From Oscillatoriaceae cyanobacterium M33_DOE_052 (GTDB taxonomy: Bacteria; Cyanobacteriota; Cyanobacteriia; Cyanobacteriales; Laspinemataceae): a stretch of 41,481 bases of DNA. This document shows, one piece after another, positions 34,589-41,481 of the stretch (position 1 is the stretch's first letter; each line of letters starts with the position of its first letter). The position numbers were made by a program, and so were the translations under genes. Under the pieces are notes generated by a model. The model searched no databases. It saw nothing but the letters and a program-made list of their open reading frames with translations, and was not told the DNA's origin. The stretch covers positions 1 through 41,481 of the forward strand of contig DVDU01000285.1 in NCBI GenBank assembly GCA_015296065.1, given 5' to 3'.

Positions 34589-35386
34589 ATGGAGAAGATA
34601 GCACCTTTAACCTCTTTAAGGAAGCGTTTGGGGGACTTGGGTAACTACCACCCCCTGGATTTTGCCGAGTATGGCGCGATCGCCGCATCGGCGGCGGGCG
34701 CAATTGCGGCATCATTGTTCAAAGAAATTTTATTTGCCGCCACCCCTGTAACTGTGGCTTTGGCGCTCAATGTGATCAACCGCAACCGGGTAGAGCTGCA
34801 GACGCGGTTGCAACAGGCGGCGACGATCGCCGAACTGCACGAAATGGTGGAATATCTGCAAGCCTCCGTAGAAGACACCACCGCGACTAGAGGCAGTCTC
34901 AGCGAACTTCAAGCTACCGTAGAGCGACAAGCAGAAGCCATTTCCGACCTGCAAAACTATTTCGAGCGTACCAGTCCTCAATCTGGAACCTTTGACGCCG
35001 CCGCTGTGCAAAGAGAATTTGCCGTTGTGCGACGGGCGATCGTCCGCCTGCGCGACCAAAACGAAGCCAGCTTAAACGACATACAGCAACGCCTCATCGG
35101 GGAAGTGCAATTAATCAGGCAAATCGCCTCCCATCCCAGCAGTGGCGTGGACTCCGCCGCCACATTCGGCGATTTAGCCAACCTGGTGGGAGACTATACC
35201 CAGTTGCAAAACCAGATTCAGTCTCTCAGCCAAAAAACCCTGCCCGAGCTGGCACAAGTGCAAACCCAGGTAAACCAGCTCCAAGAGCGTCTCAACAAAC
35301 TGCAGCAGCAAAATCGAGAGATTGTCAAACCATATCTCCAGCGTCTCGCCAGTGCTGTCAAGCGTTTGGAAGGGAAAGACCATTGA
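34589..35386 (+). CDS. Coiled-coil protein with N-terminal hydrophobic hairpin
   Basis: 265 residues. Residues about 25-62 are hydrophobic and Ala-rich (YGAIAASAAGAIAASLFK, then ILFAATPVTVALALNVI), probably one membrane hairpin or two short helices. The remainder is long coiled coil (LQATVERQAEAISDLQ; LQNQIQSLSQKTL; VNQLQERLNKLQQQN). No enzymatic motif. It may be a structural or tethering protein. It is divergent from the hydrolase across 66 bp. Confidence 0.75.
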   Translation: MEKIAPLTSLRKRLGDLGNYHPLDFAEYGAIAASAAGAIAASLFKEILFAATPVTVALALNVINRNRVELQTRLQQAATIAELHEMVEYLQASVEDTTATRGSLSELQATVERQAEAISDLQNYFERTSPQSGTFDAAAVQREFAVVRRAIVRLRDQNEASLNDIQQRLIGEVQLIRQIASHPSSGVDSAATFGDLANLVGDYTQLQNQIQSLSQKTLPELAQVQTQVNQLQERLNKLQQQNREIVKPYLQRLASAVKRLEGKDH

Positions 35387-35498
35387 CAATTCATCTCTAA
35401 ATCTACCGCCCTGACCCTTTCTGTCTTCAGCAACCCCGCTGGCGGTTAATATTAAATGTTTATACAAAACAATGCCGGGATAGAAACAAATTCAGCAC

Positions 35499-37967
35499 AT
35501 GAACAACACACCCACTGGCTCACAAATCCCTGAAATTACTTGGAGCCGTCCCATCGGTTTAGGTTGGGAAAAACCCTACACCGTGCGCTACGCCAGCAAT
35601 CTCGATGACGGTCCGTGGCACGGGATGCCCTTGGGCGGTTTTGGCGCCGGTTGCTTAGGCCGATCGTCCCGGGGAGACTTCAATCTCTGGCACTTAGATG
35701 GCGGCGAGCATGGTTTTCAACGCCTGAGTGCCTGCCAGTTTAGCGTCTATGAAGAAGCTCGGGGACGCAAACAAGCCTATGCCCTCTGTACCGAACCCCC
35801 AGAAGATGGTTCCCTGTCCGCTTGGCAATGGTATCCCCCATCAAAAGGAACCGCAGCAGGAGAGAAAACCGGGACTTATCACGCTCTATATCCCCGCAGT
35901 TGGTTTGAATATGAAAACGTATTCCAAGCCCAGTTAACTTGCGAGCAATTTTCCCCCATTCTGCCCGGAAACTATCAGGAAACCAGTTATCCGATCGCCG
36001 CGTTTGAATGGACAGCCTACAACCCCACCGATGAACCCATCACCATCAGTATTATGCTCACCTGGGAAAACCTCGTGGGCTGGTTCACCAACGCCATTAA
36101 ACCAGAACAAAACGGGGAATATACAGGCGCTCGCGTCACTGTGCGCGATGACGGTTCCCCAGTTTATGAATATCAAACCCGCTGGGGAGCCAGTGCAGGC
36201 AATGTCAACCGATTAGTCGAAGACTTCCACCGCCTGGGTTGTTCCATGACAGGAACTCCCACAGGAACTCGACCCCGAGAAGGTCAGGGACAATGGGCAA
36301 TCTCCACCATCACCAATGCCGCTGTAGAAGTTTATCACCATACCCGCTGGCAACCCACAGGTAATGGCGCGGAAATCTGGAAAACCTTTGCCAAAGATGG
36401 TTCCCTTCCTGATATGGAAGATGAAACCCCCGCCGCTCCTGGGGAACGTATTGCCGTGGCTCTCGCCGTGCGCTTTACCCTCCGACCGGGCAAAACCCGC
36501 AAAATCCCTTTTATTTTAGCTTGGGATTTACCCGTGACCGAATTCGCCCCTGGGGTGTGGTATTATCGCCGCTATACTGACTTTTTCGGTCGCAACGGTC
36601 AGGGAGTTTGGAACATCATCCGCTCCGGATTAAAAGACTATCAAATCTGGCGGGAAAAAATCGAAATTTGGCAAGAAGAAGTATGTTCTCGCACCGACTT
36701 GCCCGCCATTATCAAAATGGCTTTGCTTAACGAGTTGTACATCCTCACTGGGGGGGGTACAATTTGGAGTACCGCTGATGATAGGAATCCCAAAGGCCAG
36801 TTTGCCGTCCTGGAATGTTTGGACTATCGCTGGTATGAGAGTTTAGACGTGCGTTTGTATGGGTCTTTTGCCTTAGCCTTATTGTGGCCAGAGTTAGAAA
36901 AATCCGTGCTGCGGGCTTTTGCCGATGCTATCCCCACTGAAGATAGCACCCCCCGGACGATCGGCTACAACCAAGCCTCAGCCACCCGCAAGTTACAAGG
37001 CGCCACCCCCCACGATTTAGGCGCACCCAACGAACATCCCTGGGAGAAAACCAATTATACCAGCTATCAAGATTGTAATCTCTGGAAAGACTTGCCCTGC
37101 GATTTTGTCCTCCAAGTTTATCGCGATTTTTTGATTTGCGGAGAAGATGACTATGAGTTTTTATGCTATTGCTGGCCCGCCGTGGTGCAGGCTTTAGATT
37201 ACTTGAAAAGTTTCGATGCAGATGGCGATGGCATTCCCGAAAACTCTGGCGCCCCAGACCAGACTTTTGATGACTGGAAATTACGCGGCGTCAGTGCATA
37301 TTGTGGCGGGTTGTGGTTAGCCGCATTGCAAGCCGCTGTAGCAATGGGCAAAACCCTCATCGCCCACCCCCCCATCCGCACTATTAACCACTGGTCAATT
37401 CCCGAACCAGAAGTTATCCAAGCCCAAATTGAAACCTACAGCCAATGGTTTGCTCAAGCACAGCCAGTGTATGAAGCAAAACTGTGGAATGGACAATATT
37501 ATCGTCTGGATGAAAGCGGTTCTGAAGTGGTCATGGCAGACCAATTATGTGGTCAGTTTTACGCCCGGTTATTGGGTCTTCCCGATATCGTCCCCGAAAC
37601 CCAAGCTAAAACCACCCTCCGCACGGTGTATGAAACCTGTTTTTTGAAGTTCAAAAACGGTGAATTTGGCGCCGCTAACGGGTTGATGCCCGATGGTTCC
37701 CCAGAAAACCCCAATGCTACCCATCCGTTGGAAGTGTGGACGGGGATTAACTTCGGTTTAGCCGCGTTTATGGTGCAAATGGGAATGGAGGATGAAGCCC
37801 AGGCGATCGCCACCACCGTCATCAACCAAATCTACAACAACGGGCTGCAATTTCGCACCCCAGAAGCCATCACCGCCGTGGGCACATTTCGGGCCAGTCA
37901 CTACCTGCGACCGATGGCCATTTGGGCAATATACGGCATCCTCACCAACTTTCGCCCCCTTTCTTAG
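35499..37967 (+). CDS. GH116-family glycoside hydrolase (beta-glucosidase, GBA2-like)
   Basis: 822 residues covering both GH116 domains. The N-terminal beta-sandwich (GMPLGGFGAGCLGRSSRGDF; TWENLVGWF) is at about 40-360 and the (alpha/alpha)6 catalytic domain from about 390. The nucleophile is probably Glu439 (FAVLECLDYRWYESLDV). The acid/base is probably Asp591 (PDQTFDDW), whose spacing from Glu439 equals that of the bacterial structure TxGH116. It hydrolyses beta-glucosides, possibly glucosylceramide-like or sterol glucosides. There is no signal peptide, so it is cytoplasmic. Apparently monocistronic. Confidence 0.92.
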   Translation: MNNTPTGSQIPEITWSRPIGLGWEKPYTVRYASNLDDGPWHGMPLGGFGAGCLGRSSRGDFNLWHLDGGEHGFQRLSACQFSVYEEARGRKQAYALCTEPPEDGSLSAWQWYPPSKGTAAGEKTGTYHALYPRSWFEYENVFQAQLTCEQFSPILPGNYQETSYPIAAFEWTAYNPTDEPITISIMLTWENLVGWFTNAIKPEQNGEYTGARVTVRDDGSPVYEYQTRWGASAGNVNRLVEDFHRLGCSMTGTPTGTRPREGQGQWAISTITNAAVEVYHHTRWQPTGNGAEIWKTFAKDGSLPDMEDETPAAPGERIAVALAVRFTLRPGKTRKIPFILAWDLPVTEFAPGVWYYRRYTDFFGRNGQGVWNIIRSGLKDYQIWREKIEIWQEEVCSRTDLPAIIKMALLNELYILTGGGTIWSTADDRNPKGQFAVLECLDYRWYESLDVRLYGSFALALLWPELEKSVLRAFADAIPTEDSTPRTIGYNQASATRKLQGATPHDLGAPNEHPWEKTNYTSYQDCNLWKDLPCDFVLQVYRDFLICGEDDYEFLCYCWPAVVQALDYLKSFDADGDGIPENSGAPDQTFDDWKLRGVSAYCGGLWLAALQAAVAMGKTLIAHPPIRTINHWSIPEPEVIQAQIETYSQWFAQAQPVYEAKLWNGQYYRLDESGSEVVMADQLCGQFYARLLGLPDIVPETQAKTTLRTVYETCFLKFKNGEFGAANGLMPDGSPENPNATHPLEVWTGINFGLAAFMVQMGMEDEAQAIATTVINQIYNNGLQFRTPEAITAVGTFRASHYLRPMAIWAIYGILTNFRPLS

Positions 37968-37969
37968 GT

Positions 37970-38033
37970 TCGTAGTAGGGCTTTAGCCCTCTTTCCTTGG
38001 TTCGTAGTAAGGCTTTAGCCCTACTACGAACCC
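37970..38033. repeat. GTTCGTAGT / GGGCTTTAGCCC repeats after the GH116 gene
   Basis: Two tandem copies of GGTTCGTAGTA(G/A)GGCTTTAGCCC begin 2 bp after the stop codon, then CTACTACGAACC inverts the start of the unit. It is the same family as at 33.4 kb and 6.65 kb and may end transcription. Confidence 0.75.
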
Positions 38034-38057
38034 CCAAAAAAATTTTCTCCCAACCCC

Positions 38058-38086
38058 TTGACAAACCCAAAATAATCAAGTAAGAT
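38058..38086 (+). promoter_or_regulatory. Sigma70-type promoter for the Uma2 gene
   Basis: TTGACA (38058-38063), a 17-bp spacer and TAAGAT (38081-38086) match the housekeeping consensus well. Just downstream is GGATGATGG followed by AAAAGGTGCGGCCATATA, also found behind the promoter at 39670. The start codon is about 150 bp away. A second -10-like TATAAT lies at 38205. Confidence 0.7.
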
Positions 38087-38238
38087 ACGGATGATGGAAA
38101 AGGTGCGGCCATATATATAGAGATATTTCACCCCAATTTCGCCCTTTCGCTTGGCGCCTTTAACCGAGGCTGTTATTCATCAAGATTTATCGGCCAACCT
38201 ATGCTATAATTAGATAAAAATTACACCGGGTAGGTCAT

Positions 38239-39006
38239 ATGGTACAAATTCAACCACCAGAGATTCCCACCTTCCCGCCGGGAGATTTATGGAGTGATGA
38301 GCCACCCTTGGAAACTTATCGTCATTTAGAAGAACTAATTATCCTCCTGACCAGCTTAAACCGGTTTTGGTCAGACCGTCAGAATTTTTTTGCAGCAGCC
38401 AACCTCACAGTATATTATAGCAGCCAACAGCGGAAAAATCAAGATTTACGGGGGCCGGATTTCTTTGTGGTTCTCAACACAGAACGCCGGGAGCGGAAAA
38501 GCTGGGTAGTATGGGAGGAAGATGGGAAATATCCTAATGTGGTAGTAGAGATATTATCCGATAGTACAGCCTCGGTAGATAAAGGGGATAAAAAACTGCT
38601 TTACCAGGATGTATGGCGGACGCCAGATTATTTCTGGTTCCACCCTTATACGATGGAGTTTCAAGGGTTTACCCTGACTCAGGGTAAATATGTGGAAATT
38701 TCGCCCAACGAGCAATCTTGGTTGTGGAGTAATGAGTTACAGCTATATTTGGGCATTTTTAATGAAAGGCTGCGGTTTTTCACCCCGTCAGGGGAGTTAG
38801 TTCAGACGCCAGAGGAGGAGGCGGATGCAGAACGCCAGAAAGTTGAATTAGAACGCCAGAAAACTGAGTTAGAACGTCAACGTGCGGATGCGGAAAGCCA
38901 ACGTGCGGATGCGGCAAGCCAACGTGCGGAGGCGGCAAGCCAGAAAAATGCTATTATGCGGCAAAAGCTGTTAGAATTGGGTATCAACCCTGATGAAATT
39001 GGGTAA
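38239..39006 (+). CDS. Uma2-family endonuclease with C-terminal charged coiled coil
   Basis: 255 residues; GGGTAGG precedes the ATG. The Uma2 core has RGPDFFVVL (Asp), YPNVVVEILSDST (Glu) and KLLYQDVWRTPDYFWFHP. Residues about 195-240 are heptad-like repeats of ERQ(K/R) and ADA(E/A)SQR that build a coiled coil, for oligomerisation or partner binding. Such tails are common in cyanobacterial Uma2 proteins. It shares its promoter and leader with the kinase-FGE gene. Confidence 0.88.
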   Translation: MVQIQPPEIPTFPPGDLWSDEPPLETYRHLEELIILLTSLNRFWSDRQNFFAAANLTVYYSSQQRKNQDLRGPDFFVVLNTERRERKSWVVWEEDGKYPNVVVEILSDSTASVDKGDKKLLYQDVWRTPDYFWFHPYTMEFQGFTLTQGKYVEISPNEQSWLWSNELQLYLGIFNERLRFFTPSGELVQTPEEEADAERQKVELERQKTELERQRADAESQRADAASQRAEAASQKNAIMRQKLLELGINPDEIG

Positions 39007-39669
39007 ATTTGGGGCGTGATTTCAGAAACCGGGTTTCTTTGCCCCCAAAACCAAAATTAACCTCCGTAGGGGCACGGCATCCTAAATATAGCGCCAAAAA
39101 CGAGAAATATCAATCACGCCGTGCCCACCCCAACCCAAATTTTCCGCCGTGGGGGTTTCAGAAACCGGGTTTCTTAACCAAATTTTCGGTTTTGATGCGA
39201 AAATTGTCGCAGAAACCCGGTTTCTTGGCCATCACCTTGATTTCTATATCCAAATTTTCCGTGGTGGGGGGCACGGCGTGATTAAAATTGTTTGTGAAAC
39301 CCGAATATTTAGGTAGCTGTGCTACTACAAATGATAATTTTACACCCGTAGGGGCACGGCATCCTAAATATAGCGCCAAAAACGAGAAATATCAATCACG
39401 CCGTGCCCACCCCAACCCAAATTTTCCGCCGTGGGTGACAGAAACCGGGTTTCTTAACCAAATTTTCGGTTTTGATGCGAAAATTGTCGCAGAAACCCGG
39501 TTTCTTGGCCATCACCTTGATTTCTATATCCAAATTTCCCGTGGTGGGGGGCACGGCGTTATTAAGATTGTTCGTGAAACCCAAATCTTAACGATGCCGT
39601 GCCCCTACAATGTATAATTTCCCCCAAAAATGACCCCCAAAAAAAACCCAAAAATTTTCCCCAAACCCA

Positions 39670-39698
39670 TTGACAAAATCAACATCATCAAATATGAT
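39670..39698 (+). promoter_or_regulatory. Sigma70-type promoter for the kinase-FGE gene (distal)
   Basis: TTGACA, a 17-bp spacer and TATGAT. Followed by GGATAATGG and AAAAGGTGCGGCCATATA, matching the leader of the Uma2 gene at 38058. About 150 bp to the start codon. Confidence 0.72.
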
Positions 39699-39744
39699 AT
39701 GGATAATGGAAAAGGTGCGGCCATATAATACGGCAATTTACCCC

Positions 39745-39772
39745 TTGACAAGCGCCACCATCCCCTTATACA
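39745..39772 (+). promoter_or_regulatory. Second promoter-like site before the kinase-FGE gene
   Basis: TTGACA, a 16-bp spacer and TATACA (TACAAT with an 18-bp spacer). It is not present in the Uma2 leader, so the kinase gene may have an additional promoter. Confidence 0.5.
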
Positions 39773-39847
39773 ATCTTTGGACAATCTGGAGCGGTCTGAT
39801 ATCAGCCGTCCCAAAAAAACCCACTATGGCGCAATTGGGGTAAACTC

Positions 39848-41353
39848 ATGGCAGCACTAGCCAATGGCACAGTCCTGCGGAACTGTTATCGGATTGTCCA
39901 ATTACTCGGACGGGGAGGGTTTGGGGAAACCTATCTCGCCGAGGATATCAAAATTGACCTCACACCCAAACCGAAACGGGTGGTCAAACGGCTATTACCC
40001 CAGATGATGCAGCCAGTAGTTGTGGAACTGTTCAAAAAAGAAGCGGCTACCATAGATAGATTAGGGGAATATAACTCCCAAATTGCCAGACTTTTCGACA
40101 ATTTCCAGGAAAATCAAGAATATTATCTCGTTCAAAGCTACATCGAGGGACATAATTTAAGCCAGGAAATTGTCGTTGGTAAAAAATTAAGCGAACCTGA
40201 TGTAATTAAAGTCCTCAGCGACTTCCTCCCCATCCTCGCCTATGTCCACCAAAACCAAGTCATTCACCGGGATATTAAACCGGAAAACATCATGCGCCGC
40301 AAACATGATGGTAAACTGGTGCTAATTGACTTTGGGATTGTCAAAGAAATGGGCTCGGTGGTGATAACTCAGGGACAAACCCGCTATACTATTACTGCGG
40401 GAACTCCTGGTTATATGCCAGCCGAACAAACAGCCGGTAAACCCAAATATAGCAGCGATGTCTATGCAGTGGGAGTTATGGCAATTTTTGCTCTCACGGG
40501 AATTAGTCCAGAAAATTTGCCAGAAGATAACAATGGTGAGATAATCTGGAGACAATACGCATCGGTGAGTGACGGTTTAGCCAATATTTTAACTAAAATG
40601 GTACGCGACCACTTTAGTCAACGTTATAAAGACGCAACAGAAGCATTAGCCGCTATTCAGTCTCTCACATCTGCGCCATCACCACCACCGCCTAACTTAA
40701 ATCGCCGGACTTTTCTACAAATGGCAGCTTTGGCGGGGGGAGGGTTTATTGTTGCAGTGGCGAGTCAGGATTTTTGGAGGGGTGAAACATCAGAACTGAA
40801 GAGAGATGTTACATTATCACCCACACCAACATCATCACCCACACCAACATCAGAACCGATATCACAAGATACCCCAACATCAGAACCAACCCCAGAACCA
40901 ACCCCAGAACCACTACCCACATTCCAGTTTACTACCGTTACGGTCAATTCCAGAGGACAAGCAACCAGCCGCACAAACAAAGAAGCACAATATTACCGCC
41001 AAAACCTCGGTAACGGCATTTTCCTAGACATGGTAGCCATTCCAGGGGGAAAATTCCAGATGGGTACTCCAGATAGCGAGCAATACCGAGACAGTAGCGA
41101 AAGTCCCCAACACCAAGTCACAGTACCATCATTTTATCTCGCCAAATATCCCATCACCCAAGCCCAATATCAAGCCATCATGGGTCAAAACCCCTCCCGT
41201 TTCAAAGGCTTAGACCTCCCAGTGGACACAGTAAACTGGAACGATGCAGTAGAATTTTGCCAAAAACTCGCCCAAAACACAGGACAAGCCTATCGTCTTC
41301 CCAGTGAAGCAGAATGGGAATATGCTTGTAGAGCCGGAACCCTGACGGGGTGA
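39848..41353 (+). CDS. Ser/Thr kinase fused to a truncated formylglycine-generating-enzyme domain
   Basis: 501 residues. Complete kinase at about 14-275: LGRGGFGET loop, Lys47, HRDIKPEN near 141, DFG near 161, GTPGYMPAEQ. Then NRRTFLQMAALAGG and a hydrophobic stretch (about 284-305), a twin-arginine-like membrane segment. A Thr/Pro/Ser linker (TPTSEP, TPEP) follows to about 360. An FGE/sulfatase-modifying-factor domain begins near 386 (MVAIPGGKFQMGTP; PITQAQYQ; RLPSEAEWEYACRAG). This domain normally runs about 230 residues; here it stops right after CRAGT, followed by LTG and a stop. The break coincides with the edge of a probable insertion sequence, so the gene is disrupted although the kinase half should still be made. 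Confidence 0.88.
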   Translation: MAALANGTVLRNCYRIVQLLGRGGFGETYLAEDIKIDLTPKPKRVVKRLLPQMMQPVVVELFKKEAATIDRLGEYNSQIARLFDNFQENQEYYLVQSYIEGHNLSQEIVVGKKLSEPDVIKVLSDFLPILAYVHQNQVIHRDIKPENIMRRKHDGKLVLIDFGIVKEMGSVVITQGQTRYTITAGTPGYMPAEQTAGKPKYSSDVYAVGVMAIFALTGISPENLPEDNNGEIIWRQYASVSDGLANILTKMVRDHFSQRYKDATEALAAIQSLTSAPSPPPPNLNRRTFLQMAALAGGGFIVAVASQDFWRGETSELKRDVTLSPTPTSSPTPTSEPISQDTPTSEPTPEPTPEPLPTFQFTTVTVNSRGQATSRTNKEAQYYRQNLGNGIFLDMVAIPGGKFQMGTPDSEQYRDSSESPQHQVTVPSFYLAKYPITQAQYQAIMGQNPSRFKGLDLPVDTVNWNDAVEFCQKLAQNTGQAYRLPSEAEWEYACRAGTLTG

Positions 41354-41481
41354 CAACCACCTCAAAAGCCTGATAGAATCAAGGACATAGCCCTCAGACC
41401 CCGCTGAAAAAATGGGAGCTTATTCCTTCTAATTCGCATTAATTCTGTGATAATTTTTTGACAAAACTCAAGGCCGAGTAC
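41341..41481. mobile_element. End of a probable insertion sequence (runs off the right edge)
   Basis: From about 41341 the sequence stops matching the FGE domain and reads CCTGACGGGGTGACAACC, then a minus-strand transposase-like frame. The outer end lies inside the FGE codons. Family and the other terminus cannot be seen. Confidence 0.55.
41362..41481 (-). CDS. Transposase C-terminus (partial)
   Basis: An open frame of 39 codons plus TGA enters from the right edge. Its end, FFQRGLRAMSLILSGF preceded by GLEFCQKIITELMRIRR, looks like a DDE transposase tail, but the family cannot be named. The stop is about 20 bp inside the point where FGE homology ends, as expected for an insertion sequence. 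Confidence 0.5.
   Translation of the reverse strand, partial: VLGLEFCQKIITELMRIRRNKLPFFQRGLRAMSLILSGF

Larger units (their letters stand above)
39007..39847. repeat. 841-bp gene-free stretch filled with direct and inverted repeats
   Basis: Two direct copies of about 240 bp (about 39065-39305 and 39347-39590) each contain GGGGCACGGC...GCCGTGCCC, then AGAAACCGGGTTTCTT and AGAAACCCGGTTTCTT inverted pairs, and GGGGGGCACGGC. A further AGAAACCGGGTTTCTT lies at about 39023, and GCCGTGCCCCTAC at about 39597 closes the array. Open frames here are repeat artefacts. The last 180 bp hold the kinase promoters. Confidence 0.85.

Noticed and set aside
39009-39617. Open frames in the repeat array
   Set aside because: Two parallel frames are copies of the same interspersed repeat; no start signal or protein family.
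1-41481. tRNA, rRNA and riboswitch genes
   Set aside because: Read for cloverleaf and conserved rRNA segments on both strands; none recognised, though tRNAscan and Infernal would be needed to exclude them.

Overview
The window looks like chromosome of a filamentous cyanobacterium (Oscillatoriales-like). Supporting signs are HIP1-type GCGATCGC sites, many Uma2 (DUF820), DUF29, DUF4351 and UPF0175 genes, three cyanobacterial-style serine/threonine kinases, a two-cysteine cyanobacteriochrome GAF protein, huge secreted repeat proteins, and dense interspersed palindromic repeats. No rRNA, tRNA or CRISPR array was recognised. Species cannot be fixed by eye.

Region 1 (1-10.6 kb, minus strand) encodes surface or secreted proteins. 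It holds a truncated DUF4347 protein, its 1862-residue paralogue (DUF4347, seven-blade SBBP propeller, Ig/cadherin/Calx-beta-like modules, RTX calcium repeats), and a two-partner-secretion adhesin ending in a CHAT caspase-like protease. Several interspersed palindromes and 9-nt repeats are translated in frame inside these genes.

Region 2 (10.7-22 kb) carries a membrane Ser/Thr kinase, a DacB-type D-Ala-D-Ala carboxypeptidase, an FHA-FHA-ABC transporter, a Rpn/DUF4351 nuclease with a partial tandem duplicate, a coiled-coil pentapeptide-repeat protein, a small zinc-ribbon protein and a second kinase with a proline-rich outer stalk. Kinases and FHA domains suggest phosphothreonine signalling at the envelope.

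Region 3 (22-31 kb) has a GIY-YIG protein, a membrane-anchored periplasmic-binding protein with an N-terminal Cys cluster, three Uma2 nucleases (two nearly identical), then a membrane vWA protein and a 1086-residue FtsZ/tubulin-like GTPase with a C-terminal zinc ribbon. The last Uma2, vWA and tubulin-like genes are separated by only 18 and 30 bp. This is the strongest candidate for a little-described system (membrane remodelling or envelope sensing).

Region 4 (31-38 kb) contains DUF29, UPF0175 without its usual toxin partner, an unknown helical protein, a two-TM miniprotein next to a stand-alone GAF protein with both DXCF and Cys-His motifs (probable bilin photosensor), an alpha/beta-hydrolase lipoprotein, a coiled-coil membrane protein and a GH116 glucosidase.

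Region 5 (38-41.5 kb) has an Uma2 gene and a kinase-FGE fusion that share a duplicated sigma70-type promoter and leader. About 0.5 kb of direct repeats lies between them. The FGE domain is cut off where a probable insertion sequence begins; its transposase 3' end runs off the right edge on the minus strand.
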